NCBI RefSeq assembly: GCF_000423845.1
Contig: NZ_AUIT01000001.1
Location: forward strand, 1-64,000
Source of the DNA: Thermodesulfobacterium hveragerdense DSM 12571
Lineage (GTDB): Bacteria; Desulfobacterota; Thermodesulfobacteria; Thermodesulfobacteriales; Thermodesulfobacteriaceae
DNA: 64,000 bases
Direction: 5' to 3'
The translations under genes were made by a program, and so were the position numbers. Below the pieces are notes generated by a model. That model saw nothing but the letters and a program-made list of their open reading frames with translations. It searched no databases and was not told the DNA's origin. Shown piece after piece: positions 42,116 through 51,893 of this stretch. Each line of letters opens with the position of its first letter. The stretch's first letter is position 1.

Positions 42116-43492
42116 TTACTCTTCGGTTTTTAAAACCTTAACCAGTAAACTTCCTTTGCTAAGCTTTACCTCCAAAACCTCATCCACTTGCACCTCTTCT
42201 ATCGACCTAACTACCTTTTTGGTTTCTAACTTTCTTACTATACTATATCCTCTTTCTAAAATATTTAAAGGCGAAAGCGAGGCTAAAAGACTCTTTAAGC
42301 TATTCATTCTGCTTTCACAGAACTGAAAATAATTCTCAAAACTCAACTCAAGGCGCCTTCTATAGTTCTGTAAACGATCAAATTCCCTCTGTAAAGTTTC
42401 GGCAGGATGATATCTTCTTAAAGAAATTTTCTGGTTAAGAACCTTTCTTTCTTTATAAGCTATCACCTCGTTTAAGAGTACGTTTAACCTGTAAAACTTT
42501 TGTTTTAGGTCCTTTTCTAAGCTATGCAAAAGGTTAAAGGGGCTTCTTTCTGTCAAGGCTAATTGTATTTGATAGAGTTTATTTTGCTTTTTAGAAAGGA
42601 TGATGTCTAAAAACTGTTTATACTTCTTTTTATAATGCTCGAGTTTTTCAAGCCATTTATGTTTATCAGGAATAACCTCCTGAGCGGCGGCAGAAGGGGT
42701 AGGACATCTTTTATCAGCTATCATGTCGCATAGAGTATAATCTATCTCATGGCCTACAGCAGAAACTACCGGTATTTTTGACTCACTTATCCCCAAGATG
42801 ATCTCTTCTGTGTTAAACGGGGCAAGGTCTTCAGCAGAACCTCCGCCTCTGGTAATAAAGATTACATCTACATCGTAAAAATGAAGGTTTATATCTTTGA
42901 TAGCCTGAACGATTTCTTTTTCTGACCCTTCTCCTTGTACTCTCGAGGGATATACCAAAACCTCTATCTCCCATCTTTCTGAAGCTATCTTTAAAAAGTC
43001 TTGCAAGGCAGCACTAAAGATAGAGGTTATCACCGCTATTTTCTTTGGAAAAGAAGGTATAGATTTTTTGCGGTCTGGGGCAAACAAGTGTTGATATTTC
43101 TTTATTAACTGTTGTTTTTTAAACTCGATATATCCATTTCCAAGAAGTTCTATCCTTCTAACAATGAGATAGACTTCACCTGTCTTAGGATAAAAGTTCA
43201 GCTTACCCCAACATAAAACCTTAAGCCCATTTTGAAGATAAGAAACTATTTCTCTATCTTTCTGGTCGTTAAAGATTATGGCTTTAATGGAGGCTTCTTC
43301 TTCGGTAAGGTTAAAATAAAGATTTCTGTTTTGAGCATGTCTAAGATTACTAATCTCTCCTTCTACCCATAAAAGAGAAAAACCCTCTTCTACAAGTTTT
43401 TTAACCCTTTGAGTAAGCTCTTTTACCGTAAAGTAGGATCTTTCTAAACCTTCTATCGGTTGGTTAAGCTGATATTCAAATTGTTGCCCCAT
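42116..43492 (-). CDS. xseA: Exodeoxyribonuclease VII large subunit
   Basis: The catalytic subunit degrades single-stranded DNA in repair. The 458 residues have an N-terminal OB-fold (LWVEGEISNLRHAQNRNLYF), the core PKKIAVITSIFSAALQDFLK (about 148), IFITRGGGSAEDLAPFNTEE (about 207) and VSAVGHEIDYTLCDMIADKR (about 238), then a long coiled coil. The ATG lacks a clear ribosome binding site. Confidence 0.96.
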   Translation of the reverse strand: MGQQFEYQLNQPIEGLERSYFTVKELTQRVKKLVEEGFSLLWVEGEISNLRHAQNRNLYFNLTEEEASIKAIIFNDQKDREIVSYLQNGLKVLCWGKLNFYPKTGEVYLIVRRIELLGNGYIEFKKQQLIKKYQHLFAPDRKKSIPSFPKKIAVITSIFSAALQDFLKIASERWEIEVLVYPSRVQGEGSEKEIVQAIKDINLHFYDVDVIFITRGGGSAEDLAPFNTEEIILGISESKIPVVSAVGHEIDYTLCDMIADKRCPTPSAAAQEVIPDKHKWLEKLEHYKKKYKQFLDIILSKKQNKLYQIQLALTERSPFNLLHSLEKDLKQKFYRLNVLLNEVIAYKERKVLNQKISLRRYHPAETLQREFDRLQNYRRRLELSFENYFQFCESRMNSLKSLLASLSPLNILERGYSIVRKLETKKVVRSIEEVQVDEVLEVKLSKGSLLVKVLKTEE

Positions 43493-43614
43493 ACTTTAAT
43501 AAATTAACATAATTTTTAGGTTTTACATCAGGACAGGTCTAAAATTAAAAAAACGTTTTTAATAGGAACTCCAAAATTAACCAATTACCTATAGGCAGGG
43601 CAAAAAACTTTAGG

Positions 43615-43642
43615 TTGCAAAATCTGGCTTAAGTTTTAAAAT
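43615..43642 (+). promoter_or_regulatory. Promoter for leuC-leuD operon
   Basis: TTGCAA (43615-43620) and TAAAAT (43637-43642) are 16 nt apart. AAGGGG follows near the leuC ATG. I see no leucine leader peptide or T-box in the 187-bp gap. Confidence 0.5.
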
Positions 43643-43679
43643 TTATTATCTCTTAAAAAATTTTAAAAGGGGTTAACCT

Positions 43680-44954
43680 ATGGGAAAAAAGCCAATGACC
43701 TTAGCAGAAAAAATTTTAACCCAAAAAGTTGGAAAAGAGTATGTAGAGCCAGGAGAACTGGTAGAGGTACCGGTAGACCTAACCTTAGCTAACGACATCA
43801 CCGGGCCTTTGGCCATCAAGGTTTTCGAATCCACAGGGATAAATGAGGTTTTTGACCCAGAAAAAATCGCCTTGGTTATGGACCATTTTACCCCTAACAA
43901 AGACATTAAAAGTGCTGAGCAGGTAAGGATATGCCGGGAATTTGCGAGAAAACATAAAATCACCCATTATTATGAAGGGGGAGCCTGTGGTATAGAGCAC
44001 GCCCTTTTACCTGAGTTAGGATTGGTTGTGCCTGGAGATATAGTGATAGGTGCTGACAGCCATACCTGTACTTATGGAGCTTTGGGTGCCTTTGCTACAG
44101 GGGTTGGGTCTACAGACCTTGCTGGGGCTTGGTTAACCGGAAAAACCTGGTTTAAAGTCCCTGAAACCATAAAGTTTGTCTATTATGGTACTCTAAAACC
44201 CTGGGTTACAGGAAAAGACTTAATCCTTTATACCATAGGAGATATCGGAGTAGACGGAGCCCTTTATAAGGCAATGGAGTTTACCGGAGAGGTTATAGAA
44301 AAATTATCTATGAGTGACAGGTTTGCCATGTGTAACATGGCCATAGAGGCTGGGGGGAAGGTGGGCCTAATCGCTCCAGATAAAAAAACTTTAGCCTTTG
44401 TTAAAAAACATTCTAACAGAACGCCTTTAGTCCTAAAACCTGATAAAAAAGCAAACTATTTAGAAATAAGGGAGTATGATGTATCTAAAATAGACCCAGT
44501 GGTTGCTTTGCCTCATCTTCCTTCTAACGTAAAACCGGTAAAAGACTTACCTAAGATTTACATCGACCAAGTAGTAATCGGGTCCTGCACCAACGGAAGA
44601 TTAGAAGACCTTATCATAGCGGCAAAAATCCTTAAAGGAAAAAAAATAAATCCCAACGTAAGGTGTATCATCATACCTGCTACTCCTAAAATCTACAAGG
44701 AAGCCTTGAAAAAAGGGTTGATAGAAATTTTTATAGAAAGCGGGGCTATCGTTTCTCCTCCTACTTGTGGGCCTTGTTTAGGAGGGCATATGGGCATTCT
44801 TGCTAAGGGTGAAAAGGCGGTGGCTACCACCAACAGAAACTTTGTAGGGAGGATGGGACATCCTGAAAGTGAGGTATATTTAGCCAGTCCGGCTGTGGCA
44901 GCTGCAAGTGCCGTATTGGGCTACATCGCTACACCAGAAGAATTAGGCTTATAA
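43680..44954 (+). CDS. leuC: 3-isopropylmalate dehydratase large subunit
   Basis: This aconitase-superfamily enzyme, with a [4Fe-4S] cluster, isomerises isopropylmalate in leucine synthesis. The 424 residues contain [20 protein letters not shown] (about residue 123), [10 protein letters not shown] (about 298) and [14 protein letters not shown] (about 358), giving the three cluster cysteines. It is the shorter archaeal-type form of about 420 residues, a group that also includes homoaconitases and 2,3-dimethylmalate dehydratases. The leuD partner follows after 18 bp. No other leu genes are here. Confidence 0.92.
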   Translation: MGKKPMTLAEKILTQKVGKEYVEPGELVEVPVDLTLANDITGPLAIKVFESTGINEVFDPEKIALVMDHFTPNKDIKSAEQVRICREFARKHKITHYYEGGACGIEHALLPELGLVVPGDIVIGADSHTCTYGALGAFATGVGSTDLAGAWLTGKTWFKVPETIKFVYYGTLKPWVTGKDLILYTIGDIGVDGALYKAMEFTGEVIEKLSMSDRFAMCNMAIEAGGKVGLIAPDKKTLAFVKKHSNRTPLVLKPDKKANYLEIREYDVSKIDPVVALPHLPSNVKPVKDLPKIYIDQVVIGSCTNGRLEDLIIAAKILKGKKINPNVRCIIIPATPKIYKEALKKGLIEIFIESGAIVSPPTCGPCLGGHMGILAKGEKAVATTNRNFVGRMGHPESEVYLASPAVAAASAVLGYIATPEELGL

Positions 44955-44972
44955 ACTCAAAGGGAGGGTTAA

Positions 44973-45476
44973 ATGATGAATAACATAAAAGGTAAAGCCT
45001 GGAAGTTTGGAGACAACATTGATACAGACGTTATCATACCTGCAAGATACCTTAACACCACCGATCCACAGGAACTTGCCAAGCATTGTATGGAAGATGC
45101 TGACCCAGAGTTTTCTAAAAAAGTAAAGCCTGGAGACATAATTGTAGCAGGTAAAAACTTTGGATGTGGGTCATCCAGAGAACATGCCCCCATAGCGATT
45201 AAAGCTTGTGGTATTTCTTGCGTGATAGCTGAAAGCTTTGCCAGAATTTTTTACCGTAACGCTTTTAACACCGGACTCCTTATCCTTGAATGTCCTGAAG
45301 CTTCAAAGGATATAGAAACAGGAGATGAGCTTGAGGTCTACCCAGAAGAAGGAAAAATCGTCAATCTAACCAAAAATAAAACCTATACCACCAAACCTTT
45401 ACCACAGTTTATGAAAGAAATTTTAGAGGACGGAGGGTTAATCCCTCATATCATGAAAAGATTAAAACAGGGTTAA
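44973..45476 (+). CDS. leuD: 3-isopropylmalate dehydratase small subunit
   Basis: The 167-residue swivel-domain subunit has [20 protein letters not shown] (about residue 12), [19 protein letters not shown] (about 56) and [18 protein letters not shown]. These match the short LeuD that pairs with the archaeal-type LeuC. GGAGGG precedes two adjacent ATG codons, and either could be used. Confidence 0.94.
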   Translation: MMNNIKGKAWKFGDNIDTDVIIPARYLNTTDPQELAKHCMEDADPEFSKKVKPGDIIVAGKNFGCGSSREHAPIAIKACGISCVIAESFARIFYRNAFNTGLLILECPEASKDIETGDELEVYPEEGKIVNLTKNKTYTTKPLPQFMKEILEDGGLIPHIMKRLKQG

Positions 45477-45478
45477 AA

Positions 45479-46261
45479 ATGAAGGTTACCCAAGAAGAAG
45501 TAAGTTTTGAAACCTTAAGAGAGATAGTTAAAACCTTAAGAGGAGAAAACGGATGTCCCTGGGATAGGGAACAAACTCCTCAGACCTTAAAAAAATACCT
45601 TATAGAAGAAACTTATGAGTTAATAGAAGCTATAGAAAAGGAAAAAGATGAAGAGGTAAGGGAAGAGTTAGGGGACCTTCTTTTTTTGTTGATCTTTATC
45701 TTATATCTTTATGAGGAAAAAAACGCTTTTTCCTATAAGGACCTTTTTTATTATACCGCCCAGAAAATGATAAAAAGACATCCTCATGTATTTGGTGATG
45801 AGGTTGCTAAAACAGCAGAAGAGGTCCTCAAAAACTGGCAAAGGATAAAGAAAGAAGAAGGAAAAAGTTCTTCTGTTTTAGGGAACATCCCTAAAAGTTT
45901 ACCAGCCCTGCAAAGGGCCTTTCGTTTAGGAGAAAGGGCAGCCAGGGTAGGGTTCGACTGGGAAAAACCTGAAGAGGTTTTGAATAAACTTAAGGAAGAG
46001 GCTGAAGAGTTAAAAGAAGCTATCCAAAAGGGGGAAAAAGAGGCCTTAAAAGAAGAAATAGGTGACCTTCTCTTTACGATAGCCAATCTCTCTCGCAAGC
46101 TAAACATCAACCCTGAAGAAGCTCTTAAGGTGGCTTTAGAAAAGTTTGAAAACCGTTTTAAACGGTTAGAAGAAGTAGTAGAAAAAAGAGGACTTTCTTG
46201 GAAGGACCTTAATTTAACCCAACTTGACCAAATCTGGGAAGAGGTAAAAACCTCTGTATGA
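45479..46261 (+). CDS. mazG: Nucleoside triphosphate pyrophosphohydrolase MazG
   Basis: MazG hydrolyses NTPs to NMP and pyrophosphate and is thought to limit damaged or excess nucleotides. The 260 residues show two MazG domains: GENGCPWDREQTPQTLKKYL (about residue 22) with EELGDLLFLLIF (about 61), and KLKEEAEELKEAIQKGEKEA with EEIGDLLFTIANLSRKLNI (about 196). It starts 2 bp after leuD and overlaps the ABC gene by ATGA. Confidence 0.95.
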   Translation: MKVTQEEVSFETLREIVKTLRGENGCPWDREQTPQTLKKYLIEETYELIEAIEKEKDEEVREELGDLLFLLIFILYLYEEKNAFSYKDLFYYTAQKMIKRHPHVFGDEVAKTAEEVLKNWQRIKKEEGKSSSVLGNIPKSLPALQRAFRLGERAARVGFDWEKPEEVLNKLKEEAEELKEAIQKGEKEALKEEIGDLLFTIANLSRKLNINPEEALKVALEKFENRFKRLEEVVEKRGLSWKDLNLTQLDQIWEEVKTSV

Positions 46262-46989
46262 ATCAAACCATATTGAAGGTAGAACATCTTTCGTTTGCCT
46301 ACGACGGAAGCTTGGTCCTTAACGACATAAACTTTGAGATAGAACAAGGGGATTTTTTAGCCATCATCGGACCTAACGGAGGGGGAAAATCCACTTTAAT
46401 CAGATGTATTTTGGGGTTCCTAAAACCTATTAAAGGGAAAATCCTTTGGTGGGGGAAAGAACTAAAAAATTTCAAAGAGTGGTATAAGTTAGGATATGTC
46501 CCACAAAGAGCTGGAGATTTGATAGATTTTTTAACCCCACTTACAGTAAAAGAATTTCTATCTTTACCTGCAAAATGGTACCATAAGTCTTTAGATAAAA
46601 GTTATTTGGAAGAGGTGATCCATCTTTTAGGTCTCCAAAACCTTTTAAATCAAAAATTAGGGAAACTTTCTTATGGACAGCTCCAGAGAGCTTATATCGG
46701 GAGGTCTTTGATCTTAAAGCCAGAGGTATTGATACTTGATGAACCCTCGGTAGGCTTAGATTTTTTTTCTCAGGAAAGGTTTTATAAGTTATTAGAGAGC
46801 TTGCATCAAAAAGGGTTAACCATTCTACTAATTACCCATGAAACCTGGTTAATAACCAAATCGGTAAACAAAATAGCCTGTATCAATAAGAATCTCTTTT
46901 TCCACGGAACCCATGAAGAGTTTTGTACGGTAAGCCAACAAAAGGATTTCTATTCGGACTATCACCGGATAGAACATTCCCATTGGTAA
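46258..46989 (+). CDS. Metal ABC transporter ATP-binding protein
   Basis: The 243-residue ATPase has Walker A (IIGPNGGGKSTLIR, about residue 35), signature LSYGQLQRAYIGR (about 139), Walker B VLILDEPSVGLD (about 160) and the switch THE. With the adjacent ABC-3 permease it belongs to the Zn/Mn/Fe uptake group (ZnuC, MntB, SitB). The signature motif has SYGQ rather than SGGQ, which is a common variant in this group. No solute-binding protein gene is next to it, so the metal is unknown. Confidence 0.9.
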   Translation: MNQTILKVEHLSFAYDGSLVLNDINFEIEQGDFLAIIGPNGGGKSTLIRCILGFLKPIKGKILWWGKELKNFKEWYKLGYVPQRAGDLIDFLTPLTVKEFLSLPAKWYHKSLDKSYLEEVIHLLGLQNLLNQKLGKLSYGQLQRAYIGRSLILKPEVLILDEPSVGLDFFSQERFYKLLESLHQKGLTILLITHETWLITKSVNKIACINKNLFFHGTHEEFCTVSQQKDFYSDYHRIEHSHW

Positions 46990-46991
46990 AA

Positions 46992-47819
46992 ATGACTGAA
47001 CTTTGGTTATCCTTAGGATTGTTAAAATATGGGCTTTTAGCTGGAGTTTTTCTTGGGATTTCCTTTGCCTTTACTTCACCCTTTTTAATTTTAAAAAGAA
47101 ATTCTCTTTTTCCCCATGCCCTAACCCACGTTTTATTCTTAGCTATCATCCTTATTTCTATAATCTCTGAATATTTCCCAGATATTTTTACTTACCCTCT
47201 TTTAGAATACCCTATCATGGGGCTGGTAACCAGCTTTTGCACCTCTTTGATATTTGTTTTAAAAAGAACGTTTAGACTTTATGAAGACACAGCAACTTCT
47301 ATCATAACCAGTTTAGCCCTTGGTATAGCTTTAATCCTTATTACCAAAACCTCTCAATATGACACGAGACTCCTTTCCTATCTATTTGGAAGCTTATTGA
47401 CCGTTACCTCTAAGGACATGTTTAACAGCCTATGGATAGCCTGTCTAACGTTGCTGGTGTTTTATAAATACTATCCTCTATGGATCACCCAGACTACAGA
47501 CCATGAAATCCCCGGGGTTAACTTTAAATGGGCTAACTTTTTGTTTCTTGCCATCTTAACCCTTCAGGTGTTTATCAGTATCAAACTTATGGGAGTGCTT
47601 TTAGTTTCTTCTTTGTTTGTTTTTACCAGTGTTTTGGGGTTAAAAACAGGAAACAACGTAAAACAAACCATTTTTCTTACAGGTCTAACCAATCTTTTTA
47701 GTATCTTAGCAGGGACAATAGTGTCTCTGGTGTGGGACATTCCTTTCTCAAGTGCTGTGGTTCTTTGTATGAGTTTTTGGCTGCTAATCTTGTTTGTTCT
47801 AAAAATCTGGAGGACTTAA
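46992..47819 (+). CDS. Metal ABC transporter permease (ABC-3 family)
   Basis: The 275-residue inner-membrane protein has about eight hydrophobic helices (GLLKYGLLAGVFLGISFAF at the start; VFISIKLMGVLLVSSLFVF near 195). It matches the ZnuB/MntC group. The start is the ATG at 46992, 2 bp after the ATPase stop; a TTG-initiated frame starting at 46923 inside the ATPase gene is not real. Metal specificity is unknown. tatD follows with no gap. Confidence 0.9.
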   Translation: MTELWLSLGLLKYGLLAGVFLGISFAFTSPFLILKRNSLFPHALTHVLFLAIILISIISEYFPDIFTYPLLEYPIMGLVTSFCTSLIFVLKRTFRLYEDTATSIITSLALGIALILITKTSQYDTRLLSYLFGSLLTVTSKDMFNSLWIACLTLLVFYKYYPLWITQTTDHEIPGVNFKWANFLFLAILTLQVFISIKLMGVLLVSSLFVFTSVLGLKTGNNVKQTIFLTGLTNLFSILAGTIVSLVWDIPFSSAVVLCMSFWLLILFVLKIWRT

Positions 47820-48596
47820 ATGTTAGAATTTATAGACAGCCATGCTCATCTTAACCTTCCAGATTTCAAAAAAGACTTAGAAGATACCATCAACCGGGCT
47901 AAACAAAACGAGGTTATCCATTGTGTGGTGGTAGGAATTAACCCTTCCACCAATAAAAAAGCCTTAGACCTGCATCAAAAATATCCTGACTTTATTTCTC
48001 CAGCCCTGGGATTTCATCCCCACGAGGTAAAAAAGCTTTCTGAAGAAGATTACAAGGAATTAGTAAAACTTTTGCCTCAAGCAGTAGCCCTTGGTGAAAT
48101 CGGACTTGACTGGGTAAAAGAGTATTCTCCTAAAGAGATGCAAATAGAACACTTTGAAAGACAACTTGAGATAGCCAAGTCTCAACAAAAACCAGTAATC
48201 CTTCATCTTAGAGGTGAAGAAAGCCTCTGGGAGACTGCGATAACCATCCTTAAAAATTTTTTACCTCTTAACTTTGTATCTCATTGTTTTACCTCTGGTC
48301 CTAAAATAGCTAAAAAAATACTTGATATAGGTGGTCATATTTCTATTCCAGGGGTGGTGACCTTTCCTAAAGCAGAAGATCTAAGGAACGCTGTAAAGTT
48401 TATCCCTTTAGAACGAATACTTATAGAAACAGACTGCCCTTACCTAACCCCTGTGCCTTTCAGAGGAAAAAGAAACGAACCAGCTTTTTTACCCTATACC
48501 GCTCAAAAAATAGCAGAAACTAAAGGACTCCCTTTAGAAGAAGTAGCAGAAAAAGTTAAAGAAAACACTATAAGATTTTTTTCTTTGGTGCTATAA
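47820..48596 (+). CDS. tatD: TatD-family deoxyribonuclease
   Basis: The 258-residue metal-dependent hydrolase has FIDSHAHLNLPDF (residue 4; two metal His), ALGFHPHEV (about 61), ALGEIGLDW (about 90), ILHLRGEES and ILIETDCPYLTPVPFRGKRN (about 201). TatD enzymes degrade 3' ends of DNA or RNA and modified bases. GGAGG precedes the ATG, overlapping the end of the permease gene. Confidence 0.94.
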   Translation: MLEFIDSHAHLNLPDFKKDLEDTINRAKQNEVIHCVVVGINPSTNKKALDLHQKYPDFISPALGFHPHEVKKLSEEDYKELVKLLPQAVALGEIGLDWVKEYSPKEMQIEHFERQLEIAKSQQKPVILHLRGEESLWETAITILKNFLPLNFVSHCFTSGPKIAKKILDIGGHISIPGVVTFPKAEDLRNAVKFIPLERILIETDCPYLTPVPFRGKRNEPAFLPYTAQKIAETKGLPLEEVAEKVKENTIRFFSLVL

Positions 48597-48597
48597 T
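48589..48597 (+). promoter_or_regulatory. Extended -10 promoter for aspS
   Basis: TGC directly precedes a perfect TATAAT (48592-48597) at the end of tatD, 38 nt before the aspS ATG. No convincing -35 element is present, as allowed for extended -10 promoters. Confidence 0.5.
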
Positions 48598-48635
48598 ATA
48601 GAAGCAATTTTTTAAATGATTAGGAGGATGGCTAA

Positions 48636-50438
48636 ATGCGGCTTAAAAGAGAGTTTTATATAGGTGAGTTAAACAAAGATTTTATAGGAAAAGAAGTTAC
48701 TGTTTCTGGTTGGGTACTTAGAAGACGAGACCATGGTGGTATCATCTTTTTAGACTTAAGAGATAGGTTTGGCCTTCTTCAGGTAGTTTTTGAAGAAGAC
48801 ATAGACCCAGAGGTACATAACTTAGCCGACTCTATCAGGATAGAATATGTAGTAAGTGTTAGAGGTAAGATAAGGAAAAGACCAGAAGGGATGGAAAACC
48901 CTAAGATTTCTACCGGTGACATAGAGCTCGTAGCTACAGACGTAGAAATACATAACACCTCAAAAACCCCACCCTTTCCGCTTGACGAAGACCTTTCTGA
49001 GGTCTCTGAAGCTCTCCGTTTAAAATATCGTTATTTAGAGATGAGAAGTCCTGAGGGATTAACCCCTTTTATCTTTAGACACAAGGTAAACCATTCTATA
49101 AGAGAATTCTTAAACAGTAAAGGTTTCTTAGAGATTGAAACTCCCTATCTTACTAAAAGTACCCCTGAAGGAGCAAGAGACTATCTGGTTCCAAGCCGTC
49201 TTTATCCTGGAAAGTTTTATGCCTTACCCCAATCACCTCAGCTTTTTAAACAGATTTTGATGGTAGCAGGGGTAGACCGATACTATCAGATTGTAAGATG
49301 TTTTAGGGATGAAGACCTTAGGGCAGACAGACAACCAGAGTTTACTCAGCTTGACATGGAGATGTCCTTTGTAGAAGAACAAGACGTGATGGCTATCATA
49401 GAAGAACTTATTAGTTATATCTTCGAAAAAAACCTTGGAGTCACTCTTTCAACACCCTTTCCGGTTATAACCTTTGAAAAGGCCTTAGAGGAATATGGTA
49501 CAGACCGACCTGACCTAAGGTTTGACCTAAAATTACAAAACCTGTCTGAGTTGTTTAAAGAGTCCTCTTTTAAAGTCTTTCGAGGGGCTTTAGATGCAGG
49601 TGGGGTGGTAAAAGGGTTAAAAGCCCCTGCCTCTTTTTCTCGAAAAGAGTTAGAAGATTTGACTAAGTTTGCTCAAGACTTAGGAGCCAAAGGGCTTGCC
49701 TGGATTAAATACAATAAAAATGGAAAAACCTTTGAAGAGAAATGGAACTCCCCTATCGTAAAATTTTTTGAACCCTCTGTTTTAGAACGACTGGTAGAAG
49801 TCTTTAAGGTTGAAGAAGAGCAAGTTACTTTCTTTTTTGTAGCTGACTCTAAAGAAATTGCCAACTTGGTTTTAGGAGAACTAAGAAAACATATAGCAAA
49901 CAAGCTTAACTTAGTACCTCAAGGGGTTTTTACCTTCACCTGGGTGGTAGATTTTCCACTTTTTGAATGGGACGCTGAAGAAAACAGACTGGTTTCTGTG
50001 CACCATCCCTTTACCCATCCTAAAGAAGAAGACCTTCCTTTTTTAGACATAGACCCCCTTAAAGTAAGGTCTAAGGCTTATGACCTGGTTTTAAACGGTA
50101 TAGAAGTAGGAGGCGGTAGTATTCGTATCCATCGCAAAAACCTACAACAAAAAATCTTTCAACTTTTAAACATCTCAGAAGAAGAGGCTGAAGAAAAATT
50201 TGGATTCTTGCTTAGTGCTTTAGAGTTTGGAGCCCCTCCTCATGGTGGAATAGCCTTTGGACTTGACAGGTTAATCATGCTCATGCTTGGGAAAAAGAGT
50301 ATAAGAGAAGTTATAGCCTTTCCGAAAACTCAAAGAGCCCAGTGTCTCCTTACCGGAGCACCGGCAGAGGTTAAAATAGAACAAATACTGGAACTACATC
50401 TTCTTCCTGGATGGGAAAAAAAACCTAAAACAGAATGA
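48636..50438 (+). CDS. aspS: Aspartyl-tRNA synthetase
   Basis: The 600-residue class II synthetase has the anticodon OB-fold (VSGWVLRRRDHGGIIFLDLR, about residue 24), motif 2 (YYQIVRCFRDEDLRADRQPE, about 206), a bacterial GAD insert (about 290-400) and motif 3 (PPHGGIAFGLDRLIMLMLG, about 532). GGAGG precedes the ATG. Whether it also charges tRNA-Asn cannot be decided here, and no gatCAB is in the window. Confidence 0.97.
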   Translation: MRLKREFYIGELNKDFIGKEVTVSGWVLRRRDHGGIIFLDLRDRFGLLQVVFEEDIDPEVHNLADSIRIEYVVSVRGKIRKRPEGMENPKISTGDIELVATDVEIHNTSKTPPFPLDEDLSEVSEALRLKYRYLEMRSPEGLTPFIFRHKVNHSIREFLNSKGFLEIETPYLTKSTPEGARDYLVPSRLYPGKFYALPQSPQLFKQILMVAGVDRYYQIVRCFRDEDLRADRQPEFTQLDMEMSFVEEQDVMAIIEELISYIFEKNLGVTLSTPFPVITFEKALEEYGTDRPDLRFDLKLQNLSELFKESSFKVFRGALDAGGVVKGLKAPASFSRKELEDLTKFAQDLGAKGLAWIKYNKNGKTFEEKWNSPIVKFFEPSVLERLVEVFKVEEEQVTFFFVADSKEIANLVLGELRKHIANKLNLVPQGVFTFTWVVDFPLFEWDAEENRLVSVHHPFTHPKEEDLPFLDIDPLKVRSKAYDLVLNGIEVGGGSIRIHRKNLQQKIFQLLNISEEEAEEKFGFLLSALEFGAPPHGGIAFGLDRLIMLMLGKKSIREVIAFPKTQRAQCLLTGAPAEVKIEQILELHLLPGWEKKPKTE

Positions 50439-50887
50439 TAAAATTTTTTTTAGAAGGAAGCCTGAAAGGTTTAGGCAAATGGCTTCTGTTTTTAGGCCAT
50501 CCTGTAATTTTTTGTGAAGGCAAAATTTCAGACCAGGATATTTTAAAACACAAAGATTGTGTTTTTCTTGTTACCAGTCCTGAAACAGCCTTAAGGTTAG
50601 AAAAAGCAGGAGTAAAATTTTTACTTCTCCCCAGAGATAACCTAAAAACTCAGGTTAAACTTTGTTTAAATCGTCTTAACCTTAAACCTGAACTTAGGCT
50701 TAACCTTTGTACGTTATGCGGAGGAGAACTTATCCCTGTGAACAAAGAAGACTTTAAATCCCTTATTCCCGAAAGAGTATACCAGTTTTATGATGAATTC
50801 AACTACTGTCCTTTCTGCCATAAACTTTACTGGGAAGGAGATCACGTAAAAAGACTTCAAGAAAAGTTTCAAAAACTTATTTCTTAA
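50435..50887 (+). CDS. Mut7-C RNase domain protein
   Basis: The 150-residue product has the Mut7-C layout: a PIN-like RNase fold (LEGSLKGLGKWLLFLGHPV, LVTSPETALRLE, FLLLPRDNLKTQVKLCLNRL) and a C-terminal zinc ribbon with four cysteines (CTLCGGEL and CPFCHKLYW). It could be a small RNase, but the substrate is unknown. It overlaps aspS by ATGA and converges on etfA with an 11-bp overlap. Confidence 0.85.
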   Translation: MIKFFLEGSLKGLGKWLLFLGHPVIFCEGKISDQDILKHKDCVFLVTSPETALRLEKAGVKFLLLPRDNLKTQVKLCLNRLNLKPELRLNLCTLCGGELIPVNKEDFKSLIPERVYQFYDEFNYCPFCHKLYWEGDHVKRLQEKFQKLIS

Positions 50888-51884
50888 GTTTTTTTATCAA
50901 TAAGTCCAACACTTGAGAAGCATCTCCTATCAACGCAAGATGTGCCATCTTAACCAACGGAGCTTCTTTATCGGTGTTTACCGCCACAATAAACTCTGAG
51001 TTTTCCATGCCTACAGTATGTTGAAGTGCTCCTGAGATCCCAAACCCTATATAAACTTTAGGTCTCACAGTTACTCCACTTACACCGATCATACGGTCTT
51101 CTTCAACCCAACCTTCGTAGCAGACCGGGCGTGTAGCCCCAACCTCAGCTTTTAACATATGAGCCAGCTCAAAAAGCTTCTCAAAGTTTTCTTTAGACTT
51201 AAGCCCTCTTCCCCCAGCCACCACCACTTTAGCGGTAGAAAGCCTGTTAGGTTGCTTGACAGAGGGTTTAAACTTTCTAACCTTTATCTTACTTGCCCAA
51301 TTAAATCCCTCAGGCATTGCTACTTCAAAAAACTTTGGTTCTTTTTCTCCGAAAGAAGGAGAAAAGGCACCGATAGAAAGGGTTGCCATAACAGGTGTAG
51401 TTTTTAATATAAGTTTGGCTATGATGTTTTCTCCATAAGTTGGTCTTACCATAACTATCTTTCCGTCTTCTACCTCTAAATAATTAACATGAGCACAAAG
51501 CCCTAAATTTAGTTTCCCGGCTATCCTTGGAGCCAAAGCACAACCAAGTGAGGTTGCCGGGAAAAACAACCCATAAGGAGAGGTTGTTTTGACAATCTCT
51601 ATCAAAACCTCGGCATATAAATCATCTTTAAAATGAACCAACTCTTGATGACAAACCATCCAAACTTCATCAGCCACAGATTTTTTTAACACCTCTAAAT
51701 CCTGGAAAGATTTAAAATTATCCATTAAACAGATAAGCACCACCTTTTTATCTAACTTTAGACCTAATTCTTTTAAAGGGGTAAGCACCTCTATAGCCGA
51801 AGGGTGTATTTTCCCGTTAAAAATTTCTCCAAAAGCTAAAAGACTTCCTTTCTCAAGTTCTTCTAAGTTCTTTTTTTCGATCAT
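50877..51884 (-). CDS. etfA: Electron transfer flavoprotein alpha subunit
   Basis: EtfA carries the FAD that accepts electrons from acyl-CoA dehydrogenase. The 335 residues end with the FAD-binding domain VVVAGGRGLKSKENFEKLFE (about 221), GATRPVCYEGW (about 248), QHTVGMENSEFIVAVNTDKE (about 287) and APLVKMAHLALIGDA. No ferredoxin-like cysteine cluster is fused at the N-terminus. It is third in acd-etfB-etfA. Confidence 0.95.
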   Translation of the reverse strand: MIEKKNLEELEKGSLLAFGEIFNGKIHPSAIEVLTPLKELGLKLDKKVVLICLMDNFKSFQDLEVLKKSVADEVWMVCHQELVHFKDDLYAEVLIEIVKTTSPYGLFFPATSLGCALAPRIAGKLNLGLCAHVNYLEVEDGKIVMVRPTYGENIIAKLILKTTPVMATLSIGAFSPSFGEKEPKFFEVAMPEGFNWASKIKVRKFKPSVKQPNRLSTAKVVVAGGRGLKSKENFEKLFELAHMLKAEVGATRPVCYEGWVEEDRMIGVSGVTVRPKVYIGFGISGALQHTVGMENSEFIVAVNTDKEAPLVKMAHLALIGDASQVLDLLIKKLKK

Positions 51885-51893
51885 GTCTCACCT

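Noticed and set aside
43673-43963. Open frame on the - strand at the start of leuC
   Set aside because: It is antisense to leuC and lacks any motif or ribosome binding site.
45784-46347. Open frame of 187 codons on the - strand
   Set aside because: It is a shadow of mazG and the ABC gene, with Ser/Phe-rich composition typical of antisense frames.
46923-46991. Longer start for the ABC permease
   Set aside because: It overlaps the ATPase gene by 67 bp, starts with TTG and adds no signal; the ATG at 46992 is standard.
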